Shown: positions 1-7,821 of the stretch, one piece after another | Layout of the letters: every line of letters begins with the position of its first letter | Position numbering within the stretch: the stretch's first letter is position 1 | NCBI GenBank assembly: GCA_045646865.1 | Contig: JAZRLM010000020.1 | Coordinates: forward strand, 1 to 64,000 | Reading direction: 5' to 3' | Source: SIG440 sp045646865 | Lineage (GTDB): Bacteria; Bacillota; Clostridia; Monoglobales; Monoglobaceae | DNA length: 64,000 nucleotides | Notes under the pieces: generated by a model | The model's database searches: none | Told to the model about the DNA's origin: nothing | The model's input: only the letters and a program-made list of their open reading frames with translations | Translations under genes and position numbers: made by a program

Positions 1-948
1 GCCTTCAACTGAGTGCTTAAGAGCTGATGCTGCAACGGCAAATTCGATTGTGTCCTTTGAGTTTTTGCCTGAAAGGATTGAATAAATCAATCCGCCACCG
101 AATGAGTCACCACCGCCAACACGGTCAGTAATGTGAAGATGGTAAGATTTTGAGAAGCAATAGTTTTCGCCATCATAAAGCATACCTGCCCAGTCATTGT
201 CACTTGCAGAAATTGAAGTACGAAGTGTGATTGCAACCTTTTCAAAACCAAATTTATCTGCAAGCTGCTTTGCAACACTCTTGTAACCTTCGTGGTTGAG
301 CTTTCCGCCGTAAATGTCTGTGCCTTCGGCTTCGATACCAAATACGTCCTTTGCATCCTCTTCGTTTGAGATACAAACATCAACATACTGACAAAGGTCA
401 GTCATTGCAGCTCTTGCTTCGTCACGTGTCCAGAGCTTTCCGCGGTAGTTAAGGTCACAAGAAATCTTAACGCCCTTAGCTTTTGCCGCCTTACAAGCCT
501 CTTTACAGATTTCTACAACATTGGGGCCCAGGGCCGGTGTAATACCTGTGAAGTGGAACCAGTCAGCACCTTCAAAGATTGCATCCCAGTCAAAATCAGC
601 GGGCTCTGCCATCTGAATAGCTGAATACTTTCTGTCATAGATACAAACGCTGCCACGCTGTGAAGCGCCTTTTTCAAGGTAGTAGATACCAACTCTTTCG
701 CCGCCGCGAACAATCTTTGATGTGTCAACACCAAAATATCTGAGGCTGTCAACAGCCGCCTGACCGATTGCGTGCTTGGGAAGCTTGGTTACATAGCTTG
801 ATTCCAAGCCGTAGTTTGCAAGTGAAACAGCCACGTTTGCTTCGCCGCCGCCGAATGTTGCCTGCATCTGGTCGTTCTGAAAAAATCTGTAATATCCGTT
901 GGGAGCAAGTCTTAACATTAACTCACCAAATGTAATAACTTTTGCCAT
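1..948 (-). CDS. kdgK: 2-keto-3-deoxygluconate kinase, PfkB family (3' end outside window)
   Basis: A sugar kinase expected to phosphorylate 2-keto-3-deoxygluconate to KDPG, which the aldolase encoded just upstream (1148-1792) would cleave. The reading frame is open from the ATG at 948 to the window edge (316 codons), so the C-terminus is missing. The N-terminus MAKVITFGELMLRLAP and the glycine-rich stretch GGGEANVAVSLANYG (about residues 33-47) are PfkB-like. The C-terminal signature GGGDSFGGG near residue 280 carries the catalytic Asp. Substrate is inferred from the eda neighbour; fructokinase or another PfkB sugar kinase is the alternative. The start lies at the foot of a structured repeat element (949-1135) that contains its ribosome site TGGAG. 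Confidence 0.88.
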   Translation of the reverse strand, partial: MAKVITFGELMLRLAPNGYYRFFQNDQMQATFGGGEANVAVSLANYGLESSYVTKLPKHAIGQAAVDSLRYFGVDTSKIVRGGERVGIYYLEKGASQRGSVCIYDRKYSAIQMAEPADFDWDAIFEGADWFHFTGITPALGPNVVEICKEACKAAKAKGVKISCDLNYRGKLWTRDEARAAMTDLCQYVDVCISNEEDAKDVFGIEAEGTDIYGGKLNHEGYKSVAKQLADKFGFEKVAITLRTSISASDNDWAGMLYDGENYCFSKSYHLHITDRVGGGDSFGGGLIYSILSGKNSKDTIEFAVAASALKHSVEG

Positions 949-1135
949 ATTAAATCTCCATAGCCTTTCCGCCCACAAAAAATTTTTATTATATAAATCT
1001 CCTATTCCATATCTGTGGGCGAGATAAGGCGTATAATGGAGATTACGCACATCGTCGTTTCGCACTTTGTGCGAAAAATCGACGGTGCAATCAATTCTGC
1101 CGGAGGCTTAACGTGATTTTACGTTAAGCTTCTCC
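949..1135 (-). repeat. Structured leader element, copy 1 (upstream of kdgK)
   Basis: First of three related copies (others at 36361-36542 and 49669-49846, plus strand). Read on the minus strand: hairpin P1 (1121-1129 with 1106-1114, 9 bp), a conserved CCTCCGGCAGAATTGATTGC block (1106-1087), hairpin P2 (GCAC/GTGC at 1047-1050 with 1085-1088, GTCG/CGAC, and TTTCGCAC/GTGCGAAA inside), then P3, whose arms are 1036-1043 with 954-961, 1026-1030 with 963-967, and 1014-1020 with 971-977. The outer P3 arm holds the kdgK ribosome site. The element fills nearly all the space between the eda stop and the kdgK start. Function unknown. Confidence 0.8.
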
Positions 1136-1147
1136 TCTGTATTTAAA

Positions 1148-1792
1148 TTATTTAGCTCTTGCCTTTTTGATATTTTCAACAAACTTCTTTGCAGTTTCTG
1201 TAATTGCCGCATAATCGCCTGTCTTTGCACCTGCTGTAAGGGCACCGCCTGCACCGCAAGCAACAGCACCAGCCTTAATCCATTCATCAACGTTATCAAC
1301 AGAAACACCGCCTGTGGGCATCATTCTTGCCTGCGGAATAGGACCGTTGATAGCCTTGATAATCTTAGGACCAAATACTTCACCAGGGAATATCTTAATA
1401 ATATCAGCACCTGCCTCCATTGCTGCAACAACTTCTTTGATTGTCATGCAACCGGGCATATAGGGAACTCTGTAACGGTTACAGAGCTTTGCTGTCTTTT
1501 CGTCAAAATAGGGGCTTACTATGTACTGTGCACCTGCAAGTATTGCAATTCTTGCAGTTTCAGAATCCATAACTGTGCCTGCACCAAGGATAATTTCGTC
1601 CTCGGAATATGAATCAGCAAGTTCTGCAATAACCTTGTCTGCATGGGGAACTGTAAATGTAAGTTCGATTGCGGGAACACCGCCGGCGATACAAGCATCA
1701 GCGATTTTCTTTGCCTGGTCTGCACTTTCAGCACGAACAACCGCAACAATACCTACATCTGTTATTCTTTTGATTACGTCTTCTTTAAGCAT
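1148..1792 (-). CDS. eda: 2-dehydro-3-deoxyphosphogluconate (KDPG) aldolase
   Basis: Class I aldolase cleaving KDPG to pyruvate and glyceraldehyde-3-phosphate in Entner-Doudoroff or uronate catabolism. At 214 aa it has the usual length. The Schiff-base lysine is Lys133 in IIKIFPGE. The catalytic Glu is Glu43 in AIELTFT; the Arg that follows it in the E. coli enzyme is Thr here, a variant seen in many Firmicutes homologues, so specificity could include related keto-deoxy acids. The ATG at 1792 follows TTTGGAGGATAAC. It is the first gene of an operon with the kinase downstream, and no other uronate genes are in the window. Confidence 0.93.
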   Translation of the reverse strand: MLKEDVIKRITDVGIVAVVRAESADQAKKIADACIAGGVPAIELTFTVPHADKVIAELADSYSEDEIILGAGTVMDSETARIAILAGAQYIVSPYFDEKTAKLCNRYRVPYMPGCMTIKEVVAAMEAGADIIKIFPGEVFGPKIIKAINGPIPQARMMPTGGVSVDNVDEWIKAGAVACGAGGALTAGAKTGDYAAITETAKKFVENIKKARAK

Positions 1793-1831
1793 TGTTATCC
1801 TCCAAAGATTTTATTGTTAACTATACTTTTA

Positions 1832-1860
1832 ATTATAAGTCTTTTATCAATTTATGTCAA
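1832..1860 (-). promoter_or_regulatory. Sigma-A promoter of eda-kdgK
   Basis: On the minus strand, -35 TTGACA (1860-1855) and -10 TATAAT (1837-1832) are separated by exactly 17 bp and lie about 40 bp upstream of the eda start. Confidence 0.8.
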
Positions 1861-1894
1861 TATGATTTTGCCGTTTTTTCTTTTTCCTGACTTT

Positions 1895-2566
1895 TTATAT
1901 TATTCCAAACAAGATAAAACCTACGGTGTTAATAGCAAAGTTTGCAAACATATGAACAAACCACGAAGCATATATATTGCCTGATTTGGAATTAATATAA
2001 TTGAATATCATTCCGCCTGCAAAAAGTCCCGCCATAATCAGCACAAAAACCACCGGTCCAAACCATCCTGTCATCATGGCAACGTGATACAAAGCAAAAG
2101 CCGCTGCGCTGAAAATCATTGCAAATTTCTTACCCGCAATACGGCTGAGTGTCAAAAACGCAAAGCCACGGAAAAAGAATTCCTCAAGCAATGAATTCAC
2201 AAAAGAGATATAGACCGACACAAATATAAAGTTCTCTTTTGTTACACCGATGTTTCCCGTCAATGATGTTGTTACCGCCGAAAAGTCAAAAATGTCCTTC
2301 AAAAGCAGATATCCGACTAAAATAATTACATAAACAGGTATACACAGCATCAAAGCCATCAGTATACTTTTTCTGTCGGCAACAAACAGTTCTTTCAAGC
2401 GCAACTCCTTATAAATTAGCGACCATATAAACGGTACAGCAAGAAACAAAGCTAGCTTTACACCTGATTTTACTGCATAATGAGGCTGAATTATTCCGTC
2501 AACCACCGCCATAAGTCCACAGCATAATATAATAACTAAACATATTGCAACTGTTTTTCTTTTCAT
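1895..2566 (-). CDS. CPBP family intramembrane glutamic endopeptidase-like protein
   Basis: Membrane protein of the CPBP (CAAX-protease and bacteriocin-processing, Abi) family. It shows the family hallmarks EEFFFRG (paired Glu and Arg), ALYHVAM (His) and a late HMFANFAIN (His/Asn), embedded in about seven hydrophobic segments. The ATG at 2566 (MKRKTVAICL) is chosen because GGGG lies 7 nt before it; the frame stays open further upstream but starts there lack a ribosome site. Substrate is unknown. Homologues range from prenyl-protein proteases to bacteriocin self-immunity proteins, and no bacteriocin gene is adjacent. It follows the transporter gene on the same strand and may be cotranscribed with it. 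Confidence 0.8.
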   Translation of the reverse strand: MKRKTVAICLVIILCCGLMAVVDGIIQPHYAVKSGVKLALFLAVPFIWSLIYKELRLKELFVADRKSILMALMLCIPVYVIILVGYLLLKDIFDFSAVTTSLTGNIGVTKENFIFVSVYISFVNSLLEEFFFRGFAFLTLSRIAGKKFAMIFSAAAFALYHVAMMTGWFGPVVFVLIMAGLFAGGMIFNYINSKSGNIYASWFVHMFANFAINTVGFILFGII

Positions 2567-2624
2567 ATTCATACCCCGTATAAAAGGCGAACCGCCAGGG
2601 AACAGTCCGCCATATATAACACTT

Positions 2625-3983
2625 TTAAATTTTAGAAATTCCCAAAGCATCAAGCACTGAAGAAATCAGAATAAGCACAATACAAATAGGTGCAATATAC
2701 TTGATAATCAGCACAAAGAGCTTTTCTCTTTTAAACTTTGAAGAAAGCTTAATCTCATCAATAATAGCCTGAGGCTTGAGGATATATCCCACGAAAATTG
2801 ATGTGATAAGAGCAACCACCGGCATAATAACACTATTGCTGATAAAGTCAAAGAAATCAAGGAACTGGAAACCCATAATTTTAATATGTGCCCATACTCC
2901 GTTACCAAGTGTTGAAGGAAGTCCCAGAATGATTGCTCCAACAAACACAATCAAGCAAGAAACATTTCTGTTAACCTTGCACTTATCACAAATAATTGAC
3001 ACAACTGTTTCCATCAGGGATATTGATGATGTAAGTGCCGCAAACAAAACAAGTATAAAGAATGCTGCGCCCACAAACTGTCCGATAATACCCATTTTTG
3101 CAAAAACTGCAGGAAGAACAACAAACATAAGTGTCGGGCCTTTGCCTACATCAGCATCAGGACCCTGAACCGCAAACAAAGCGGGAATTATCATAAGACC
3201 TGCAAGAAAAGCAATACCTGTATCAAATATTTCAATGTTACTTACTGATGATTCAAGGTTTACATCCTTTTTCATATACGAGCCATATGTAATCATAATA
3301 CCCATAGCAAGTGACATTGAGTAAAAGAGCTGTCCCATAGCAGCAAGTACGGTTGTTGCCGAAAACTTGCTGAAGTCAGGCAAAAGGTAATAACGCACAC
3401 CCACGCCTGCACCGGGCAGACATACAGAATAGATTGCTATGGCAATTGACAGAAAAACCAGAACGGGCATCATAATTTTGCTTACCTTTTCGATACCCTT
3501 TTCCACACCGCACAAAACAACCAATGCAGTTACACCCATAAATACCAAAAACCAGAATATTGGCTCACCTATTTGCGATGCAAAGCTGCCGAAATATGCA
3601 TCTGACGCCGCCGCTACACCATTGCCGCTGATGAAAGCAACCATATACTTAGTAACCCAACCGCCGATAACCGAATAATAAGGCAATATGATTATAGGAA
3701 CAAGTGCCGCAATCCAGCCTATAAACGAGAATTTCTTGTTAAGTGCCTTGAATGCGCCGATTGCGCTGAGCCCTGTCTTTCTGCCAATTGCAATTTCCGC
3801 CGTCATAAGACCAAAACCCAGAGTTACTGCAAGTATTATATAAACAAGCAAAAATATTCCGCCACCGTATTTAGCCGCAAGATAGGGAAATCTCCATATA
3901 TTGCCTAAGCCCACTGCCGAGCCTGCAGCAGCAAGTACAAAGCCTAATTTGCCCGTAAAGCTGCTTCTTTTTTCGTTTGACAT
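2625..3983 (-). CDS. Sodium:neurotransmitter symporter (NSS/SNF) family transporter
   Basis: Na+-coupled amino-acid-type transporter with the LeuT fold. The signature region is in TM1 (GSAVGLGNIWRFPYLAAKYG, residues about 22-41), where the unwound segment binds Na+ and substrate. At 452 aa with 11-12 hydrophobic segments it matches bacterial NSS proteins, which are shorter than the animal ones. The ATG at 3983 follows GGAGAGGACGGTAAAT. Substrate cannot be told from sequence; bacterial members carry amino acids such as Leu, Trp, Tyr or Ala. Confidence 0.9.
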   Translation of the reverse strand: MSNEKRSSFTGKLGFVLAAAGSAVGLGNIWRFPYLAAKYGGGIFLLVYIILAVTLGFGLMTAEIAIGRKTGLSAIGAFKALNKKFSFIGWIAALVPIIILPYYSVIGGWVTKYMVAFISGNGVAAASDAYFGSFASQIGEPIFWFLVFMGVTALVVLCGVEKGIEKVSKIMMPVLVFLSIAIAIYSVCLPGAGVGVRYYLLPDFSKFSATTVLAAMGQLFYSMSLAMGIMITYGSYMKKDVNLESSVSNIEIFDTGIAFLAGLMIIPALFAVQGPDADVGKGPTLMFVVLPAVFAKMGIIGQFVGAAFFILVLFAALTSSISLMETVVSIICDKCKVNRNVSCLIVFVGAIILGLPSTLGNGVWAHIKIMGFQFLDFFDFISNSVIMPVVALITSIFVGYILKPQAIIDEIKLSSKFKREKLFVLIIKYIAPICIVLILISSVLDALGISKI

Positions 3984-4057
3984 ATATTTACCGTCCTCTC
4001 CAAATTATGTATATCTTGTGTATTATACCGCATTTTTCTCGAAAATGCAAATATTTT

Positions 4058-4699
4058 TTAAACATTTGCCGGCAACACCGTTTTATCATTTCCCTGGAAA
4101 TAATCAATGCCGTATTCCAGAATTTCAAATCGACCGTCTGCATACCGAGCCTTTGTAACCGACGCATTTGTCGCCCAACGAATATCCTTTATTTCATCAA
4201 GTGAGCAACCGTCGCAAAAAGCCTTAAAAACACGGATTGGTGTTGCATGGGTGAAAATCAGAATCGTCTTTCCGTCATTCTCCTTTGCAATATGGGTAAT
4301 TTCATCCACAACCCTTATCTGCAGTTCCTCAACAGACTCTCCTCCATCGCATTTTGCTCTGCCGATGTTGTTAAGCCATACTGCATAAGATTCCTTAAAG
4401 CTTTCCTCAAGATCCGAGAACAGACCGTTTTCCCAATCTCCTGCATAAATCTCTCTTAAATTTTTGCTTTTGATTATATCAAGCTTTTTCATTTCAGCGG
4501 TATGCAGTGCGGTGCTGTATGCCCGCCTCAAATCGCTTGAATAAATTACATCCGCATCAATATCCTTCAAAAACTCCGCTGTGTTCTGTGCCTGATTATG
4601 TCCTGTATCAGTCAAATCCAAGTCAGTATGTCCAAGAAAGGCGCGTCTTTTATTGCCTTCGGACTCGCCGTGACGTATAAGATATATATTTGTACTCAT
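4058..4699 (-). CDS. Histidine phosphatase superfamily protein (phosphoglycerate-mutase-like)
   Basis: Cytosolic phosphatase of the branch-1 histidine phosphatase superfamily. The RHGE motif is at residues 9-12, with His10 the phospho-acceptor, and a second conserved His lies in IFTHATP. The size of 213 aa fits the CobC/PhoE/GpmB-like group. A cobalamin role is not supported by the neighbours, so the substrate is left open. The start follows GAGGAATTTAA. A decayed nuclease fragment lies immediately upstream on the same strand. Confidence 0.88.
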   Translation of the reverse strand: MSTNIYLIRHGESEGNKRRAFLGHTDLDLTDTGHNQAQNTAEFLKDIDADVIYSSDLRRAYSTALHTAEMKKLDIIKSKNLREIYAGDWENGLFSDLEESFKESYAVWLNNIGRAKCDGGESVEELQIRVVDEITHIAKENDGKTILIFTHATPIRVFKAFCDGCSLDEIKDIRWATNASVTKARYADGRFEILEYGIDYFQGNDKTVLPANV

Positions 4700-4727
4700 T
4701 TAAATTCCTCATTTCTTGGGTAAGAAC

Positions 4728-4872
4728 TTAAAACTTTACCGTTGCTGTGTGCGGTCTGTGGTCGGATGCAACAATTGCAGGAATATCTGCTGATACAACC
4801 TCCACATCAGGGCCTACAAATATGTAGTCAATCTTACCTCTTGGATTATCCGACGGAAAACTGCCCAGTGGT
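4728..4872 (-). pseudogene. C-terminal fragment of an endonuclease/exonuclease/phosphatase family protein
   Basis: The minus strand reads KIDYIFVGPDVEVV and ends with SDHRPHTATVKF and a stop at 4728. SDHRP is the catalytic C-terminal Asp-His motif of the EEP (DNase I-like) family. Only about 46 residues remain and there is no start. Upstream the frame runs into a pair of short hairpins. This is a remnant of a phosphohydrolase gene. Confidence 0.8.
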
Positions 4873-4874
4873 TA

Positions 4875-4919
4875 AAAATCACAAAGTGATTTTCTTTTAT
4901 TTCAAATGCGGAGCATTTG
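4875..4919. repeat. Two-hairpin element at the break of the EEP remnant
   Basis: Two short perfect stems: AAAATCAC/GTGATTTT with loop AAA (4875-4893), and CAAATGC/GCATTTG with loop GGA (4903-4919). TTAAA and TTTAA flank the pair and could close it. This resembles the larger multi-hairpin elements at 9502-9618 and 42201-42300. It lies exactly where the nuclease homology stops. Confidence 0.55.
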
Positions 4920-5043
4920 TTCCTTTAATATAATAATCTCTTTTTGGGGGACCAAAGGCAGTATCCTTTACATCATCCGAATATCCAATTTTATTTATTT
5001 TTAAAACAGGAAGCTGACCCATTGAATAAAGTTTATAACGCAT
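4897..5043 (-). pseudogene. N-terminal fragment of an AraC-type regulator
   Basis: A 48-codon frame starting MRYKLYSMGQLPVLKI and continuing to a KRDYYI motif resembles the N-terminal cupin-like arm of AraC-family regulators. It then runs into the hairpin pair and stops. No DNA-binding domain follows. A C-terminal AraC piece lies 0.75 kb away on the other strand (5793-6032), so the original gene or genes have been broken and rearranged. Family assignment is by pattern only. Confidence 0.5.
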
Positions 5044-5171
5044 AAACCATCACATCATTATTATGATTTTAACATGCACAGTTATTATTTGTCAATGTAC
5101 AACACAAATTTACAGGAATATAATTTAATTTGTTCATAAAAATTTTACGGAAGTGATAAATTTGCATCAAA

Positions 5172-5793
5172 ATGAGTCAAAGTATAAATGAATAATTACC
5201 GCGATGTGTGTTCTTGTTCTTTGCGTAGGCCTTGGTTTTTGTTCAAGCGCAAAAACATATTTATTGTACCAATCACCAAAGCATACGGTTTTTCACGAAG
5301 TGCCTTTACCGTAAACGACACCTGCCGATATGTAACGGTTTCGATAGCTACCATATTCTTTCACACGCTGGTAAGCAAATTCGGCACAAAAAAACTGTTA
5401 ATCGCAGGACTTTTCTGTTACATAATATCAACCCTGCTTAACGCATATTCAACCACCCTTATCGGCTTTTATCTTGGTGGTGTATTCCTTGGTCTTGGCG
5501 TATCATGGTCGTCAACCACAATGATAAGTCTTATAATCAACACACGGTTTGACAAAAACAAAGGTACGGTGCTTGGTTTTGTGCTTTCATCCAATGCAAT
5601 CGGCTCGGCAATTGCGACAACCCTTCTGACACCAATAATTTATAAAGGCTGAAATCCATTCGCATACAAAAATGCATATTTCCTTACTGCTTTGCTTCTG
5701 GCAATCGTAATGGTGATTTTTGCAATATTATACAAGGAAAAAGCAAATGATAATCAACCACAAAATCAGTCCGCGGAAGAAAAGGCCACATAA
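5172..5793 (+). pseudogene. Frameshifted, truncated MFS transporter
   Basis: The first residues of a major-facilitator protein (CVLVLCVGLGFCSSAK) are in one frame and the continuation (FIVPITKAYGFSRSAFTVND, then several membrane helices) is in another, implying a frameshift near 5240-5290. An in-frame TGA at 5650 replaces what looks like a Trp (KG*NPFAYKNAYF). The frame resumes to a stop at 5791. Only the N-terminal half of an MFS protein is represented, so the gene is dead by frameshift, nonsense mutation and deletion. Confidence 0.85.
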
Positions 5794-6032
5794 GCGAAGA
5801 ACATTTCAGAAAGCAATTTACAAAAATATACGGAATTTCACCTAAACAATATATAATCAATATTCGTCTTAATATGGCAAAACAGCTGCTTTCCGAGGGT
5901 GCACTTAAAATAAACGCCATATCCGAAAAATGCGGTTTTTCAAACCCTTATCATTTTTGCAGACTGTTTAAAGATAAAACGTGAACAACGCCATCCGAAT
6001 TTATGAAACAAAACCGAATACATAAAATATAA
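5793..6032 (+). pseudogene. C-terminal HTH fragment of an AraC-family regulator
   Basis: The plus-strand frame contains the second AraC helix-turn-helix: GISPKQYIINIRLNMAK, AISEKCGFSNPYHFCRLFKD, then TPSEFMKQNR. An in-frame TGA at 5982-5984 interrupts it where the usual TGxTP segment would be. It begins in the last base of the decayed MFS frame. There is no effector domain and no start. Confidence 0.82.
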
Positions 6033-6098
6033 AAAGGGCTGTTAAACAATCTATTTATAATTGTCGAAAAAGATATGTCAAAAATTTGCTGATAGGTA

Positions 6099-6126
6099 TT
6101 GACTTTTTTAAAATTGTGAATATAAT
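6099..6126 (+). promoter_or_regulatory. Promoter of tRNA-Asn
   Basis: TTGACT (6099-6104) and TATAAT (6121-6126) with a 16-bp spacer, ending about 20 bp before the tRNA. Confidence 0.75.
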
Positions 6127-6146
6127 ATATATTGTAAATTTAATAT

Positions 6147-6222
6147 TCCTCCTTAGCTCAGTCGGTAGAGCGCATGACTGTTAATCATGATGTCGCTGGT
6201 TCAAGCCCGGCAGGGGGAGCCA
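6147..6222 (+). tRNA. tRNA-Asn (anticodon GTT)
   Basis: A 76-nt cloverleaf with acceptor TCCTCCT/AGGGGGA (one G-U), D arm AGCTCAGTCGGTAGAGC, anticodon loop CTGTTAA, T arm GGTTCAAGCC and an encoded CCA end. It has its own promoter and terminator. Confidence 0.96.
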
Positions 6223-6230
6223 TAAAAAAA

Positions 6231-6256
6231 GACTTGTCGTTCGACAAGTCTTTTTT
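6231..6256 (+). terminator. Terminator of tRNA-Asn
   Basis: Stem GACTTGTCG/CGACAAGTC with a 2-nt loop, followed by six T, 8 nt after the CCA end. Confidence 0.9.
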
Positions 6257-6267
6257 AGTATATTGAA

Positions 6268-6411
6268 TTATGCCGCATTATCAGTTACGAGAAGCTCTTC
6301 AAGGTCGTGCTCACATTCCGCATAGGTGTCACCGCTCAAAATAAATTCATCCACAGAATTATACACCTCATAATGTCCGTTTACAGCAATAATATTATAA
6401 AAGTTTTTCAT
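6268..6411 (-). CDS. Small hypothetical protein (47 aa)
   Basis: Acidic 47-residue ORF beginning MKNFYNIIAVNGHYEVY and ending LLVTDNAA, rich in Glu/Asp and without Cys or membrane segments. The ATG at 6411 is preceded by AAAAAGGAGTTG, a near-perfect ribosome site, which is the main reason to call it. No family was recognised. The ribosome site is one arm of a 15-bp inverted repeat (6416-6430 with 6483-6497), so it could be masked in read-through transcripts from the ClC gene upstream. Confidence 0.55.
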   Translation of the reverse strand: MKNFYNIIAVNGHYEVYNSVDEFILSGDTYAECEHDLEELLVTDNAA

Positions 6412-6415
6412 ATAA

Positions 6416-6497
6416 ATACAACTCCTTTTTGTTTATGTATTTATAATACACCATTTAGTGTACTATAAAACGGACACATTTTAAAAAGGAGCTGTAT
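6416..6497 (-). promoter_or_regulatory. Inverted repeat masking the ribosome site of the 47-aa ORF
   Basis: ATACAACTCCTTTTT (6416-6430) is complementary, with one mismatch, to AAAAAGGAGCTGTAT (6483-6497). On the minus strand the proximal arm is the ribosome site of the 6268-6411 ORF. The 52-nt loop contains a small palindrome TACAC/GTGTA and A/T-rich sequence that might hold a promoter. Confidence 0.5.
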
Positions 6498-6502
6498 ATT
6501 TT

Positions 6503-7768
6503 TTATTGTAAATTTATATCAACATATTCTTCTTTAATCTTGGAATACAAGAACTTCTGACTTTTATAAAGTCCAAAATATCCCGACATCATAAAGCTTA
6601 CTCCGCAGGCAATAGCGAACAAAAGAATTGAATTACCCCCAAAGACCTCCATAGCAAGAAGTACCGATGCAAAGGGGCAGTTTACCACTCCGCAGAACAG
6701 GGCAACAAAGCCGATTGCCGCCGCAAAACCAGGGTCCAGACCTAAAAGCGAGCCAGCAAAGCATCCAAAGGTTGAGCCTATGAAAAATCCCGGAACAATC
6801 TCGCCGCCCTTAAATCCTGCAGCAATTGTGATTGCAGTAAACAGTATTTTAACTGCAAAGGCCCAGGGTTTTGCGTTACCAGACAATGCATTCTCAATAA
6901 CACCCATTCCTGCACCGTTATAGTCTGTGGTCTGCATCGCAAAAGTCAGCAAAACAACCGCTGCACCGCCTGCAAATGCACGCAGATAAATATTTGGTAT
7001 CAGTTTTTTTATGTAATGCTCAGCCTTTTTAATAGCTGTACAAAACAATATACTCACCAATGCACAAAGTATTGCAAGAACAATTACCTTTAACACCACA
7101 TCAGCCGAGGCATCCATTTGTACAGTAGCAAAAGAAACAGGCATAATTCCAAACCCAAGTAAAGCAATCTCGTATGCTACAATTGCCGAAATTAAGCATG
7201 GCACCAATGCCGCATAGTGTATAACCCCTACACTTATTACCTCAATGGCAAAAAATGCCGCAGTAAGGGGTGTTCCGAACAATGCTGCAAACACAGCACT
7301 CATTCCCGACATAACAATAATGTGCATATCGTTTTTATTCAGTCTGAACACCTTGCCCAGATTATAACCAAGGCTTCCGCCAAGCTGCAACGCCGCACCC
7401 TCTCTGCCTGCTGAACCACCAAACAGATGTGTGATAACCGTACCCACAAAAATTAAAGGTGTCATTATAAGGGGAACATTGTTATCCGTCTGTACTGCCT
7501 CAATTACGCGGTTTGTGTCAATTTTGCCTTTTTTGCCAAATATACGGTACATTGCCGCAATTACAAGTCCACCCACAGGCAACAACAAAATCAGCCGGTT
7601 ATTTTCAATGCGCAAATGAGTTACATACTCTATACTCTCGTGAAAAATGCTGCCCACTACGCCGCCAACAGCGCCTACAATCGCAGCAATAATCAGCCAC
7701 TTTACAAAGGCTTTTGCATATTGAAATGATGCTTTTGCATAGTTTTTTACAGATTCCATCATTTTCAT
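6503..7768 (-). CDS. ClC-type anion channel/transporter, possibly fluoride type
   Basis: Membrane protein of 421 aa in the ClC fold. The gating-glutamate motif is visible as GSAGREGAALQLG (GREG; the usual following Pro is Ala). The classic GSGIP selectivity motif is absent (the region reads DTNRVIEAVQ), and the usual GxFxP motif reads GGEIVPGFFIG. These departures resemble the CLC-F fluoride/proton antiporter branch more than Cl-/H+ exchangers. That is inference from motif memory, not from an alignment. No fluoride riboswitch was recognised upstream. The ATG at 7768 follows CAGGAGATGAAA. The antiporter gene upstream is on the same strand 54 nt away. Confidence 0.85.
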   Translation of the reverse strand: MKMMESVKNYAKASFQYAKAFVKWLIIAAIVGAVGGVVGSIFHESIEYVTHLRIENNRLILLLPVGGLVIAAMYRIFGKKGKIDTNRVIEAVQTDNNVPLIMTPLIFVGTVITHLFGGSAGREGAALQLGGSLGYNLGKVFRLNKNDMHIIVMSGMSAVFAALFGTPLTAAFFAIEVISVGVIHYAALVPCLISAIVAYEIALLGFGIMPVSFATVQMDASADVVLKVIVLAILCALVSILFCTAIKKAEHYIKKLIPNIYLRAFAGGAAVVLLTFAMQTTDYNGAGMGVIENALSGNAKPWAFAVKILFTAITIAAGFKGGEIVPGFFIGSTFGCFAGSLLGLDPGFAAAIGFVALFCGVVNCPFASVLLAMEVFGGNSILLFAIACGVSFMMSGYFGLYKSQKFLYSKIKEEYVDINLQ

Positions 7769-7821
7769 CTCCTGTTCTCATCAAAAATCCGAATACTTTT
7801 CAGCATCCGGATTTTTATAAT

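Noticed and set aside
1106..1129. Hairpin after eda as a rho-independent terminator
   Set aside because: No T run follows on the minus strand, and it is the P1 helix shared by the three-copy element.
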